The notes: generated from the letters alone by a model not told the origin. 64,000 bases of DNA from Bradyrhizobium tropiciagri (GCF_001189845.1 NZ_LFLZ01000028.1:47451-111450), one strand, 5' to 3'. Counted from the stretch's first letter, positions 43,801 through 52,730 are shown. Numbers and translations: made by a program.

Positions 43801-44671
43801 TGATCGCCGCGTTCAACTCGCCGCCGAACACGAAGATCGCGGCGATGAAATACAGGAACACCAGTGCGATGATTACCGAGGCCAGCCCCGCATACATCGT
43901 GACGTAATTGTTGGCGAAGCGCGCCAGGTACATGCCGAAGCCGATGCCCGAGATCAGCGAGGCCGCCACGGTGAAGATGATGCCGGGCAGGATCTGGGTG
44001 AAGCCGCGGCGGCCTGCCGGCAGCCAGGCATGCAGGATGAACAGCGCGACGACCAGCGCCAGTATCGTGATGCCGTAGCGGGCGATGTTGAGCAGGCTCT
44101 CGTTGGATTCGACGAAGAACGGGATATAGCGCCGCGCCGCCTCGATCATCAGCGGCCCGAGCACGATCAGGAAGGCCATCGCCAGCGAGGTGAACGCCGC
44201 GACCAGCGTGTAGCCGATCGATTCCAGCCGCAGCCAGTACCAGCGCCGCGGCTCGATCACGGCATAGGCGCGGTTCAGCGCCACCCGCAGCGCCTCGACG
44301 CCGTTGGAGGCGAAGTAGACCGCGAGCACCGCGCCGATGGTCAGGATGTCGCCGCGGGTGTTGGTCAGCACGTCGTGGATCTGGCCGGACAGCGCCTCGG
44401 CGACCTGATCCGGCCAGACCTGCAGCAACAGTCCGACGGCCTGGTCGGCGAGCTGCTTGGAGCCGAAGAAGCCGGCCACCGACGTCAGCACGATCAGGAA
44501 CGGAAACAGCGCCATCAGGGTCGACAGCGCGATGTGGCTCGCGATCGCCCAGCCGTCATCGGCGAGGAACGTGTAAAAGGCATCCATCACGACGTGGGTG
44601 ACGTAACGAAGCTGCTTCACATTCCACCCGGCATTGTCGAAAACGGCTCGGCCCGAGAACGGACCCAGCAT
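43727..44671 (-). CDS. YihY/BrkB family inner-membrane protein
   Basis: A 314-residue protein with about six transmembrane helices. Family features: IALSTLMALFPFLIVLTSVA near the N-terminus, LTIGAVLAVYFASNGVEALR and the late LVFLYFIAAIFVFGGELNAA. An alternative ATG at 44590 (MDAFYTFLADDGW) would drop 27 residues. The family is sometimes labelled ribonuclease BN, an outdated assignment. The last 74 bases overlap the convergent hybrid kinase gene. Function is unclear. Confidence 0.85.
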   Translation of the reverse strand: MLGPFSGRAVFDNAGWNVKQLRYVTHVVMDAFYTFLADDGWAIASHIALSTLMALFPFLIVLTSVAGFFGSKQLADQAVGLLLQVWPDQVAEALSGQIHDVLTNTRGDILTIGAVLAVYFASNGVEALRVALNRAYAVIEPRRWYWLRLESIGYTLVAAFTSLAMAFLIVLGPLMIEAARRYIPFFVESNESLLNIARYGITILALVVALFILHAWLPAGRRGFTQILPGIIFTVAASLISGIGFGMYLARFANNYVTMYAGLASVIIALVFLYFIAAIFVFGGELNAAIIKSRLPRGVSLQAAQSLAPAERQV

Positions 44672-44753
44672 CTGATATTACGCACTGAAAAGCCAGTTGG
44701 TTGCATCGGCCGCCTGTGTGGAAGTCCGCGTCATGCGGTGTTATGTACCGCAG

Positions 44754-44948
44754 ATGACATCTCTTCTCAGCACGATCATTCTTCCCATCGCCGTCGGCGC
44801 CGTCGCGCTGGTGCTCCTGCTCGGCCTCGTCAACATGATGAAGGGCGGCTCGCCGAACACATCGCAGAAGCTGATGCGGCTGCGCGTGCTGCTGCAGTTC
44901 GTCGCTATCGTCATCGCGATGCTCGCGGTCTGGGCGATGGGGCGATAA
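44754..44948 (+). CDS. Twin-transmembrane HIG1-domain protein
   Basis: A 64-residue protein from ATG 44754 with two helices (IILPIAVGAVALVLLLGLVN and RVLLQFVAIVIAMLAVWAMG) joined by NMMKGGSPNTSQKLMRLR, the layout of HIG1 proteins associated with respiratory complexes in alphaproteobacteria and mitochondria. It precedes the adenosyltransferase gene by 32 bases. The assignment rests on topology and the conserved linker. Confidence 0.75.
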   Translation: MTSLLSTIILPIAVGAVALVLLLGLVNMMKGGSPNTSQKLMRLRVLLQFVAIVIAMLAVWAMGR

Positions 44949-44980
44949 CAGCGATGCGCAAACCTTAGGAGATCACGGCC

Positions 44981-45552
44981 ATGGTCGTTCTCAATCGGAT
45001 CTACACGCGCACCGGCGATGATGGCACCACCGCGCTCGGCTCCGGCGAGCGGCGGCCGAAATACGATCTGCGCGTTGCCGCCTACGGCACCGTCGACGAG
45101 ACCAACGCCGCGATCGGCGTGGTGCGGCTGCATCTGGCCGATAGTCCCGAGGTCGATGCGATGCTCGGCCGGATTCAGAACGATCTGTTCGATCTCGGCG
45201 CCGACCTTGCGGTGCCCGAGCGCGAGGCAAGGCCGAACGCCTGCGCGTGCTGGCAAGCCAGGTCGAGCGGCTCGAGCGCGACATCGACCGCCTGAACGAT
45301 CAGCTCGCGCCGCTGACCTCGTTCGTGCTGCCCGGCGGCACGCCTGCTGCCGCATATCTGCATCTCGCCCGGACGATATGTCGCCGCGCGGAACGGATGA
45401 TGGTGGAACTCGCCGCCCGGCCCGACGAGCCGGTCAACGCGGCTGGCATTCAGTATATGAACCGGCTGTCGGATTTCCTGTTCGTTGCCAGCCGCTTCCA
45501 GAACAATAAGGGGGCGGGAGACGTGTTGTGGGTGCCGGGCCAGAACCGCTGA
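44981..45552 (+). CDS. PduO-type cob(I)alamin adenosyltransferase, one frameshift
   Basis: Makes adenosylcobalamin from cob(I)alamin and ATP. The N-terminal part has the ATP-binding stretch RIYTRTGDDGTTALGSGERR and VDETNAAIGVVRLHLADSPE; after about 45227 the reading continues in another frame as VERLERDIDRLNDQLAPLTS, then CRRAERMMVELA and MNRLSDFLFVASRFQN, all family signatures. Adding one base in the run gaggcaagg (toward gagggcaagg) restores a normal protein of about 190 residues. Adenosylcobalamin supports methylmalonyl-CoA mutase and others. Confidence 0.8.
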
Positions 45553-45656
45553 AGCGTTTTCGAGCGAAGTGGACGCCGGTTCGCGTCAAGAAAACGCGCC
45601 AAAACATGAATCTGGAGCGCCGGTTCTGATGCAATCAGAACCGGAAGTGCTCTAGA
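45552..45656. repeat. Dispersed repeat, AGCGTTTTCGAGCGAAGTGG family, copy 1
   Basis: Contains agcgttttcgagcgaagtgg, ggttcgcgtcaagaaaacgc and a terminal hairpin (ccggttctgat / atcagaaccgg). A second copy is at 60478-60579. Confidence 0.85.
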
Positions 45657-45772
45657 CTGGCTCAAAACCGGGTGACGGTTTTTTGGCTTTGGCGCGTTGA
45701 CCGGGGGAAACTGGACCTTTAGGTTCCGCGCCAGCCAACCGAAACCCATAAAATCAAAGCGAAAGAGGATCG

Positions 45773-46522
45773 ATGAAGGTTCTTGTGCCGGTAAAGCGGG
45801 TCGTCGACTACAACGTCAAGGTCCGCGTCAAGAGTGACGGGACGGGCGTAGAGCTCGCCAACGTCAAGATGTCGATGAACCCGTTCGACGAGATTGCCGT
45901 CGAGGAAGCGCTGCGGCTGAAGGAAGCCGGCAAGGCGACCGAAGTGGTGGTGGTGTCGATCGGACCCGCGCAGGCCTCCGAGACCATTCGCACCGGGCTT
46001 GCGATGGGCGCCGACCGCGGCATCCTCGTCAAGGCCGAAGGCAATGTCGAACCGCTCGCGGTCGCCAAGATCCTGAAGGCGGTGGTCGAGGCGGAGCAGC
46101 CCGGCCTCGTCATTCTCGGCAAGCAGGCGATCGACGACGACTCGAACCAGACCGGCCAGATGCTGGCCGCGCTGCTCGGCTGGTCGCAGGCGACCTTCGC
46201 TTCCAAGCTCGAAGTCGAAGGATCGGACTTCAAGGTCACGCGCGAAGTCGACGGCGGCCTGCAGACCATCAAGCTCAAGGGCCCGGCGATCGTCACCACT
46301 GACCTCCGCCTCAACGAGCCGCGCTACGCGTCGCTGCCCAACATCATGAAGGCGAAGAAGAAGCCGATCGACGACAAGAGCGTCGCTGACTATGGCGTCG
46401 ATGTGACGCCGCGTCTGGAAGTGCTGAAGACCGCGGAACCGGCAGGCCGCAAGGCGGGCGTCAAGGTCAAGGACGTCGCCGAACTCGTGAACAAGCTCAA
46501 GACCGAAGCCGGGGTTCTCTGA
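45773..46522 (+). CDS. etfB: Electron transfer flavoprotein beta subunit
   Basis: The 249-residue small subunit of ETF, which takes electrons from acyl-CoA and related dehydrogenases to ETF-ubiquinone oxidoreductase. The family start MKVLVPVKRVVDYNVKVRVK is followed by NPFDEIAVEEALRLKEAG and VILGKQAIDDDSNQTGQMLA (AMP-binding). A GAGG ribosome site lies six bases upstream. Its stop overlaps the etfA start, indicating coupled translation. Confidence 0.95.
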   Translation: MKVLVPVKRVVDYNVKVRVKSDGTGVELANVKMSMNPFDEIAVEEALRLKEAGKATEVVVVSIGPAQASETIRTGLAMGADRGILVKAEGNVEPLAVAKILKAVVEAEQPGLVILGKQAIDDDSNQTGQMLAALLGWSQATFASKLEVEGSDFKVTREVDGGLQTIKLKGPAIVTTDLRLNEPRYASLPNIMKAKKKPIDDKSVADYGVDVTPRLEVLKTAEPAGRKAGVKVKDVAELVNKLKTEAGVL

Positions 46523-47472
46523 TGACGACGCTGTTGATTGCTGAACACGACCACGAGACCCTGAAGGACTCGACCAACAAGGCGCTGACCGCGGCGAGCC
46601 AGCTCGGCGGCGACGTCCATGTGCTGGTTGCCGGTGGCGGCCAGGGCACCAAGGCGGCGGCGGAAGCAGCTGCCAAGCTTGCCGGCGTCAGTAAGGTGCT
46701 GGTGGCCGAAGGCCCCGCCTATGAGCACGACCTTGCCGAGCCGCTGGCTGCGCTGATCGTCGCGCTGGCGCCCGGCTACGACGCCTTCGTCGCGCCCGCG
46801 ACCTCGCGCTTCAAGAATGTGATGCCGCGCGTCGCAGCGCTGCTCGACGTCATGCAGGTCTCCGAGATCATCAAGGTCGTCGCGCCCGACACCTATGAGC
46901 GGCCGATCTATGCCGGCAACGCGATCCAGACCGTGAAGTCGAAGGACGCCAAGAAGGTGATCACGGTCCGCACCTCGACCTTCGCCGCCGCCGGTGAAGG
47001 CGGCAGCGCCGCGATCGAGAACGCCGCTTCGGCTGCCGATCCGGGCCTGTCGACGTTCGTCGGTGAGGAAGTCGCCAAGAGCGACCGTCCGGAACTGACC
47101 TCGGCCAAGATCATCGTCTCGGGTGGCCGCGCGATGCAGAGCCGCGAGAACTTCGCCAAGTACATCGAGCCGCTCGCCGACAAGCTCGGTGCCGGCGTCG
47201 GCGCCTCGCGCGCCGCGGTCGATGCCGGTTATGCGCCGAACGACTGGCAGGTCGGCCAGACCGGCAAGGTGGTGGCCCCGGAACTTTATGTCGCGGTCGG
47301 CATCTCCGGTGCGATCCAGCATCTGGCCGGCATGAAGGACAGCAAGGTGATCGTCGCCATCAACAAGGATGAGGACGCGCCGATCTTCCAGGTCGCCGAT
47401 TACGGCCTGGTCGCCGACCTCTACCAGGCGGTTCCGGAGCTCACCGAAGCGCTCGGCAAGCTCGGAAAGTAA
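46522..47472 (+). CDS. etfA: Electron transfer flavoprotein alpha subunit
   Basis: The 316-residue FAD-binding subunit of ETF. The C-terminal FAD domain shows KIIVSGGRAMQSRENF, GASRAAVDAGYAPNDWQVGQ, VAPELYVAVGISGAIQHLAG and VIVAINKDEDAPIFQVADYG. It begins within the etfB stop and is followed by a clear hairpin terminator, so etfBA form a complete transcription unit. The 3-hydroxybutyryl-CoA dehydrogenase gene downstream serves related metabolism. Confidence 0.95.
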   Translation: MTTLLIAEHDHETLKDSTNKALTAASQLGGDVHVLVAGGGQGTKAAAEAAAKLAGVSKVLVAEGPAYEHDLAEPLAALIVALAPGYDAFVAPATSRFKNVMPRVAALLDVMQVSEIIKVVAPDTYERPIYAGNAIQTVKSKDAKKVITVRTSTFAAAGEGGSAAIENAASAADPGLSTFVGEEVAKSDRPELTSAKIIVSGGRAMQSRENFAKYIEPLADKLGAGVGASRAAVDAGYAPNDWQVGQTGKVVAPELYVAVGISGAIQHLAGMKDSKVIVAINKDEDAPIFQVADYGLVADLYQAVPELTEALGKLGK

Positions 47473-47483
47473 GCGACAAGACG

Positions 47484-47521
47484 CCGGCCGGATGGCTAAG
47501 CTCCGGCCGGTGTTATAATTT
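47484..47521 (+). terminator. Rho-independent terminator of etfBA
   Basis: Arms CCGGCCGGA (47484-47492) and TCCGGCCGG (47502-47510) pair perfectly around a 9-base loop, followed by tgttataattt. Confidence 0.75.
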
Positions 47522-47586
47522 TCGAGGCAATGATCCGGAAACGTTTTTCCGGAAGGATCGTGCCCGACAGGGGGAAATGGGATTGG

Positions 47587-47610
47587 GATGTGATGACCTG
47601 TCATCACATC
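47587..47610. promoter_or_regulatory. Large palindrome upstream of 3-hydroxybutyryl-CoA dehydrogenase gene
   Basis: Arms GATGTGATGAC (47587-47597) and GTCATCACATC (47600-47610) pair perfectly with a 2-base centre. It lies 110 bases before the ATG, between two degenerate GGAAACGTTTTTCC-like repeats (47535-47555 and 47620-47640). Candidate operator. Confidence 0.45.
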
Positions 47611-47720
47611 ATGGTCCCGGGAAACGTTTTCCGGCGGGTTGGGCAACCCGGAAGGCTTCGCTTCGGGTATCGTTGGGATTGGGCAGGCGCGACGTGCGCG
47701 CCGTTCCGGTGGATGACAAG

Positions 47721-48602
47721 ATGACGGTGGCAATCAAAAAGGTCGGCGTGATCGGTTCGGGCCAGATGGGCAATGGCATTGCCCATGTGGCGGCGCTGGC
47801 CGGCTTCGACGTGGTGCTCAACGACGTGTCCGGCGACCGGCTGAAGTCGGCGCTGGCGACCATCAACGGCAATCTGACCCGCCAGGTCGCCAAGAAGGGG
47901 ATCAGCGAGACCGAGCGCAAGCAGGCGCTCGACCGCATCACCTCCGCCGAGACGCTCGATGCGCTCGCCGATTGCGATCTCGTGATCGAGACCGCGATCG
48001 AGAAGGAAGAGACCAAGCGCAAGATCTTCCATGAGGTCTGCGCGGTGCTGAAGCCGGACGCGATCGTCGCGACCAACTCGTCGTCGATCTCGATCACGCG
48101 GCTCGCCGCCTCGACCGACCGCCCGGAGAAATTCATCGGCATTCACTTCATGAATCCGGTGCCGGCGATGGAGCTGGTCGAGCTGATCCGCGGCATCGCC
48201 ACCGACGACACGACCTTCGACACCGCCAAGGCGTTCGTCGCCAGGCTCGGCAAGCAGGTTGCGGTCTCGGAAGATTTTCCCGCCTTCATCGTCAACCGCA
48301 TCCTGCTGCCGATGATCAACGAGGCGATCTACACGCTGTATGAAGGCGTCGGCAACGTCGAGGCGATCGACGCCGCGATGAAGCTCGGCGCGCACCATCC
48401 GATGGGCCCGCTCGAGCTCGCCGATTTCATCGGCCTCGACACCTGCCTGTCGATCATGCAGGTGCTGCACGAGGGGCTGGCCGACTCCAAGTACCGGCCG
48501 TGCCCGCTGCTGGTGAAGTACGTCGAGGCCGGCTGGCTCGGACGCAAGTCCCAGCGCGGCTTCTACGACTATCGCGGCGACAAGCCGGTCCCGACGCGTT
48601 AA
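47721..48602 (+). CDS. 3-hydroxybutyryl-CoA dehydrogenase
   Basis: A 293-residue NAD(P)-dependent enzyme interconverting acetoacetyl-CoA and (S)-3-hydroxybutyryl-CoA. The Rossmann start is KKVGVIGSGQMGNGIAHVAA; NSSSISITRLA, IGIHFMNPVPAMELVELI and the C-terminal HPMGPLELADFIGLD are family blocks. ATG 47721 gives the expected N-terminus; a longer in-frame reading to 47577 passes through repeat sequence. It works in fatty-acid and C4 metabolism together with ETF-linked dehydrogenases. Confidence 0.9.
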   Translation: MTVAIKKVGVIGSGQMGNGIAHVAALAGFDVVLNDVSGDRLKSALATINGNLTRQVAKKGISETERKQALDRITSAETLDALADCDLVIETAIEKEETKRKIFHEVCAVLKPDAIVATNSSSISITRLAASTDRPEKFIGIHFMNPVPAMELVELIRGIATDDTTFDTAKAFVARLGKQVAVSEDFPAFIVNRILLPMINEAIYTLYEGVGNVEAIDAAMKLGAHHPMGPLELADFIGLDTCLSIMQVLHEGLADSKYRPCPLLVKYVEAGWLGRKSQRGFYDYRGDKPVPTR

Positions 48603-48620
48603 GGGCCGTCGTTCCTCCAC

Positions 48621-49004
48621 TTATTCGCTCAGGCGGCATCCCGCGCGCTTCAGCATGTCGCGGATGATCAGCGGCGTTGCAGGTGTCTCGGTGGCGCCGT
48701 TCCCGGCACTTGCGATCGCATCACGCGCCTGCTGTGCGTCGAGCGTCAGCCGGCGTGCACAAGGTGGCGCACCGTGATCGCGTCCCGCGTCGAGCAGCCA
48801 TCCCGCCGTCTCGCCGGCGCCGGCCAGATAGGCCGTCAGCGTCTGTCTTGCGGTTGGATTTGTCGCGGCTTGATCCAGCATCGCCTTCACCTGTGCGACT
48901 GATATCTGGCCGCGCGAAGTCGAAGCTTGCGCGCAAACCGGTGCGACGGTGACGAAGAGTCCGGCGAGGGCGGCGCAGGCAGTGCGTATGAAGCGGACGG
49001 GCAT
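48621..49004 (-). CDS. Small exported protein, unknown function
   Basis: A 127-residue protein with a signal peptide (CAALAGLFVTVAPVCAQA). The mature region has a helical part, VAQVKAMLDQAATNPTARQT, a pair of Cys residues (PPCARR and the GCRLSE end) and no recognisable domain. It is divergent from the DUF2975 gene across an 83-base AT-rich region with a symmetric element. Confidence 0.55.
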   Translation of the reverse strand: MPVRFIRTACAALAGLFVTVAPVCAQASTSRGQISVAQVKAMLDQAATNPTARQTLTAYLAGAGETAGWLLDAGRDHGAPPCARRLTLDAQQARDAIASAGNGATETPATPLIIRDMLKRAGCRLSE

Positions 49005-49034
49005 TGGTCAGGTTTCCAGTGATGTTGACCTGCA

Positions 49035-49047
49035 GATAATAATTATC
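49035..49047. promoter_or_regulatory. Perfect 7-1-7-like palindrome, candidate operator
   Basis: GATAAT-A-ATTATC sits in an AT-rich gap between divergent genes, 31 bases from the minus start and 41 from the plus start. It equals the core of the Fur 7-1-7 motif TGATAATNATTATCA, although Fur-like proteins of rhizobia usually use other sites. Confidence 0.4.
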
Positions 49048-49087
49048 GTAGAACAATAATATCAGATCAGCAATCCCGAGGTCGAAC

Positions 49088-49663
49088 ATGCCCGCGTCCC
49101 TCTCGTCAGAGCTTTCCCAATCCGTGCGGCCGGCCCGCCTCGAGCGCATCAGTGCGATCAGCCGCGTGCTTGCCTACGCGTGCACCGGCATCTCGCTCGT
49201 GCTCGCCGTGGGATTGCTGGCCTATTGGCTGGCGAGCCCCGATGAGGCGATCCTGCGCGATGCGGGGCTGACCGGCATCGCGTTCCATCCCATCGGCTGG
49301 CTGGTCCGCCTGATGGCGCTCGTCGTCTCGGCGCTGCCGCTCGCCTGTCTGATCTGGGGATTGTCGCGCGTGCGCCGCTGCTTCAAATCGTTCGCGCAAG
49401 GGCGCTTCTTCACGGCCGACAACGTGGCGGGGCTGCGCGACCTCGCAATTGCGATGCTGGTCTCGACCTTGCTGAAGCCGCTGATCGGCGCGCTGCTCTC
49501 GATCCTGCTGAGCTGGCAGACCTACGCGCAGGGCAAGTCGATCGTCATCGCGCTCGGCTCTGACACGTTGCTGGCGCTCTTGTTCGCGGGTCTGGTCGCG
49601 GTCACGGCCTGGGTGATGGCCGAAGCCAATGCGATCGCCGACGAGCACGCGCAATTCGTCTGA
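49088..49663 (+). CDS. DUF2975 membrane protein
   Basis: A 191-residue protein with four hydrophobic helices (VLAYACTGISLVLAVGLLAY, WLVRLMALVVSALPLACLIW, LAIAMLVSTLLKPLIGALLS, TLLALLFAGLVAVTAWVMAE) and the family block RVRRCFKSFAQGRFFTADNV between helices two and three. It is 10 bases before a small helix-turn-helix gene, the usual pairing for DUF2975. The pair may act as a membrane-linked regulatory module, but its role is not known. Confidence 0.8.
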   Translation: MPASLSSELSQSVRPARLERISAISRVLAYACTGISLVLAVGLLAYWLASPDEAILRDAGLTGIAFHPIGWLVRLMALVVSALPLACLIWGLSRVRRCFKSFAQGRFFTADNVAGLRDLAIAMLVSTLLKPLIGALLSILLSWQTYAQGKSIVIALGSDTLLALLFAGLVAVTAWVMAEANAIADEHAQFV

Positions 49664-49673
49664 GGCATTTGCG

Positions 49674-49889
49674 ATGCCGATCCGGGTCCGGCTCAACGTG
49701 ATGCTCGCCGAGCGCAATGTGAAGTCGAAGGAGCTTGCCGAATATGTCGGGATCACCGAGGCCAATTTGTCCCTGCTCAAGCAGGGCAAGGTGAAGGGCG
49801 TCCGGTTCGAGACGCTGGAACGGATCTGCACCTATCTGAAGTGCCAGCCTGGCGATCTCTTGCGCTTCGAAGACGATGCGTCAGCCTGA
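49674..49889 (+). CDS. Cro/CI-type helix-turn-helix regulator
   Basis: A 71-residue DNA-binding protein of the YozG/HTH-26 type: VRLNVMLAERNVKSKELAEY, GITEANLSLLKQGKVKGVRF and ETLERICTYLKCQPGDLLRF. It starts at ATG 49674 directly after the DUF2975 gene and is almost certainly co-transcribed with it. It probably regulates the pair itself; the palindrome at 49035 is a candidate site. Confidence 0.85.
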   Translation: MPIRVRLNVMLAERNVKSKELAEYVGITEANLSLLKQGKVKGVRFETLERICTYLKCQPGDLLRFEDDASA

Positions 49890-49957
49890 CGCGGCGATCC
49901 ATTACCCAAGTATTAACTTTCGCGCGCTACCTAAGGTCGAACTTGGGAGTACCGCGT

Positions 49958-50146
49958 ATGGACACGATGAGCATGGTCACCAGCATCCTCTCGATGCAGC
50001 AGGGCAATCTGCAGGGTGAGATCGCAACCCGCGTGACCAAGCAGAACCTCGACGCGGAAAAGTTCGCGGTTCAAACCCTGCTCGGTACGCCGTCGACCGC
50101 CAATCTCGGTCCCGGCGTCGGCGGCAACCTCAACGCCGTCGCCTGA
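49958..50146 (+). CDS. YjfB-like putative motility protein
   Basis: A 62-residue protein (MSMVTSILSMQQGNLQGEIA, then KQNLDAEKFAVQTLL and a Gly/Asn-rich end) matching the small YjfB/putative motility protein family. Start ATG 49958 has GGGAG about 9 bases upstream. It has its own hairpin downstream, so it is a monocistronic small gene. Confidence 0.65.
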   Translation: MDTMSMVTSILSMQQGNLQGEIATRVTKQNLDAEKFAVQTLLGTPSTANLGPGVGGNLNAVA

Positions 50147-50164
50147 GTTCACAGGCCCAGGCGC

Positions 50165-50193
50165 GGCCCCTTTCCTGAAAGGGGCCCAAATTC
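50165..50193 (+). terminator. Hairpin after the YjfB-like gene
   Basis: GGCCCCTTTC (50165-50174) and GAAAGGGGCC (50177-50186) pair perfectly, followed by caaattcc. Confidence 0.55.
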
Positions 50194-50202
50194 CATCCAA
50201 TC

Positions 50203-50320
50203 CGTCATTGCGAGGAGCTCGCGACAAAATTGCAAAGCAATTTTGCGCTGAAGCGACGAAGCAATCCATGCTTCGGCTTGCGCGGAGGGATGGATTGCTT
50301 CGCTTGCGCTCGCAATGACG
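50203..50320. repeat. Palindromic intergenic repeat (CGTCATTGCGAG type)
   Basis: Ends cgtcattgcgag and ctcgcaatgacg pair, as do inner arms gaagcaatccat and atggattgcttc. A classic dispersed element of this bacterial group, here between the YjfB-like gene and tlpA. Confidence 0.85.
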
Positions 50321-50374
50321 CCGGGGTGGCGGCAGCATCCCATACGATCAGGTCAACCCCGGGCGCCAAAACGA

Positions 50375-51067
50375 CTAGAACCCCGCCGCGGCCGGCTGTA
50401 GCGCCGCCTTGACCAGCTTGATCGCATCGTCGCTCGCCCATTCGGCGGGACCGGCGATATTGGCGATTTCGCAGCCCTTGCCGTCGACCAGCACCGAGGT
50501 CGGCATGCCCAGCGCCTTGCCTATGTTCTTAAGGTCCTGAAACACCTTGGCTTTCTGGTCGCTGAAATAATCCAGCCTGGTCAGATTGGCCTCTTTCAGG
50601 AAGTTCTTTGGCTTGTCCGGGTCGCGGGTGTCGATGTTGATTGCGACCACCTCGAAATCCTTGCCGCCGAGCTTGGTCTGCAGGCTGTCGAGCGCCGGCA
50701 TTTCCTTGCGGCAGGGCACGCACCAGGTCGCCCACAGATTGACCAGCACGGTCTTGCCGCGCCAATCCGACAGCTTCTTCGGCTGGCCGTTGGCGTCCTC
50801 GAAGGCCAGATCGGGCAGCCGCAAGGGGGTGGTTGCCATGGTCAGCGCCGCGACCTCGCCATGGGCGAGCGGGGCGATTTTCTTGGCCAGATCCACCGCG
50901 CTGTTGCACGCGATGTCGCCGCCGGCGGGATGCCTGAGGCTGGAGACCCCGATATAGCCGAGCACGGCCCCGACCAGCACGGCGCCGATCACCAGCGGGA
51001 TACGCCGCTTGGCCGTCGGCTTGGCAGTCGATTCAGATGGGGTCGTCTCGGGCATATCGTTTGTCAT
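50375..51067 (-). CDS. tlpA: Thiol:disulphide interchange protein TlpA
   Basis: A 230-residue membrane-anchored periplasmic thioredoxin. One N-terminal helix (RIPLVIGAVLVGAVLGYIGV) precedes a thioredoxin fold with the active site NLWATWCVPCRKEMPALDSL and the cis-proline region GMPTSVLVDGKG. The extra cysteine pair CNSAVDLAKKI...GKGCEIANI matches TlpA of Bradyrhizobium, where it reduces partners in cytochrome oxidase copper-centre assembly. A second ATG (codon 5) is possible. It is divergent from argH. Confidence 0.85.
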   Translation of the reverse strand: MTNDMPETTPSESTAKPTAKRRIPLVIGAVLVGAVLGYIGVSSLRHPAGGDIACNSAVDLAKKIAPLAHGEVAALTMATTPLRLPDLAFEDANGQPKKLSDWRGKTVLVNLWATWCVPCRKEMPALDSLQTKLGGKDFEVVAINIDTRDPDKPKNFLKEANLTRLDYFSDQKAKVFQDLKNIGKALGMPTSVLVDGKGCEIANIAGPAEWASDDAIKLVKAALQPAAAGF

Positions 51068-51096
51068 CCTGGGTCAGTTGTGGCTATGCAGTGCTG

Positions 51097-51145
51097 GAGC
51101 ATGATCCGGAAAAGTGCGAAGCGGTTTTCCGAAAAGATCATGCTC
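51097..51145. repeat. Dispersed repeat, GAGCATGATCCGG family, copy 1
   Basis: gagcatgatccggaaaagtg, then gcgaagcggttttccgaaaa and gatcatgctc; the two ends pair. It lies about 100 bases before argH. Copy 2 lies before lysA (53007-53055) and a half copy at 62351-62384. Confidence 0.85.
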
Positions 51146-51242
51146 ATACAACGAGCTAATACGTCCGGAACCGCCATGCTGTTTCGCCGCTACGGCCAAT
51201 GAAACAGCAGGGCCTGCAATACAAATTCGTGAGCGAGATGTC

Positions 51243-52638
51243 ATGAGCAACAAGATGTGGGGCGGCCGGTTCTCGGAGCGTCCCGACGCGATCATGGAGG
51301 AAATCAACGTCTCCATCGACGTCGACCGGCACCTTTATGCCCAGGACATTGCCGCGTCCAAGGCCCACGCCGCGATGCTCGCCGCGCAAGGCATCATCAC
51401 GTCAGCTGATGCGAAAAATATCGGTAAAGGTCTAGACACGATTTTGTCAGAGATCGGCAAGGGCGGTTTCGACTTCAAGCGCGCGCTCGAGGACATCCAT
51501 ATGAATGTCGAGTCGCGGCTGTCCGAGCTGATCGGGCCTGCGGCGGGCCGGCTGCATACCGCGCGGTCGCGCAACGACCAGGTCGCGACCGATTTCCGGC
51601 TCTATGTCCGCGACACCATCGACGAGACCGATGCGGCGCTGGCCGCGTTCCAGCAGGCGCTGGTCACCCGTGCGCTGGAGCATGCCGGAACCGTGATGCC
51701 GGGCTTCACCCATCTGCAGACCGCGCAGCCGGTGCCTTCGGTCATCATCTCCTCGCCTTTGTCGAGATGGCCGGCCGCGACCGCGGCCGCTTTACCGACG
51801 CGCGCAAGCGGCTGAACGAATCGCCGCTCGGCGCCGCCGCGCTCGCCGGCACCTCGTTCCCGATCGATCGGGCTGCGACCGCCAAGCGCTCGGCTTCGAC
51901 CGGCCGATGGCCAATTCGCTGGACGCGGTATCCGACCGCGATTTCGTGCTGGAGACCTTGTCGGCGACCGCGATCTGCGCGGTGCACATGTCGCGCTTCG
52001 CCGAGGAGATCGTGATCTGGACGTCGCCGCTGGTCGGTCTCGTCAAGCTCAGCGACAAGTTCACCACCGGCTCGTCGATCATGCCGCAGAAACGCAACCC
52101 GGACGCCGCCGAGCTGGTGCGCGCCAAGACCGGCCGCGTGATCGGCGCGCTCACGGCGCTGCTGATCGTGATGAAGGGCCTGCCGCTCGCCTATCAAAAG
52201 GACATGCAGGAGGACAAGCAGGGCGCGATGGAGGCGTTCGAGGCGCTGTCGCTTGCGATCCGCGCCATGACCGGCATGGTCGAGGATCTCGTTCCGGACG
52301 AGGCGAAGATGAGGGCCGCGGCCGGCGAGGGCTACGCCACCGCGACCGACCTTGCCGACTGGCTGGTGCGCACCCTGAAAATGCCGTTCCGCGATGCCCA
52401 TCATGTTACCGGGCGGATCGTCGGCCTGGCCTCCAAGCAGGGCGTCGCGCTGCACGAGCTGCCGCTTGCGGCCATGCAGGAGGTCGAGCCGAAGATCACG
52501 GCGGACGCCCTGAAGGTGCTCAGCGTCGAATCCTCGGTGAAGAGCCGGACCTCGTTTGGCGGCACGGCGCCGAAGAATGTGATGGCGCAGGCCAAAGCCT
52601 GGGCCAAGCGGCTGGAAAAAGAGCGAAAATTGGGCTGA
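51243..52638 (+). CDS. argH: Argininosuccinate lyase, two frameshifts
   Basis: Last step of arginine synthesis, splitting argininosuccinate into arginine and fumarate. The pieces give a full-length protein of about 465 residues: MSNKMWGGRFSERPDAIMEE, TARSRNDQVATDFRLYVRDT, then the middle (LNESPLGAAALAGTSFPIDR) in a second frame, and the signature SSIMPQKRNPDAAEL in a third. Frame changes lie near 51734 (ggtgcc, expected ggtgacc) and 51896 (aagcgc, expected aaggcgc). Both are one-base losses, so sequencing error is likely in this needed gene. Confidence 0.85.
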
Positions 52639-52730
52639 ACGAGAAAATTTGGCCGTGATTTCTGAGCGCTCCGCCTCTCGCCAGAGCACGCCAATGTTTG
52701 TATGGTGCCGCCCGAATTGGGGAATTCGTC

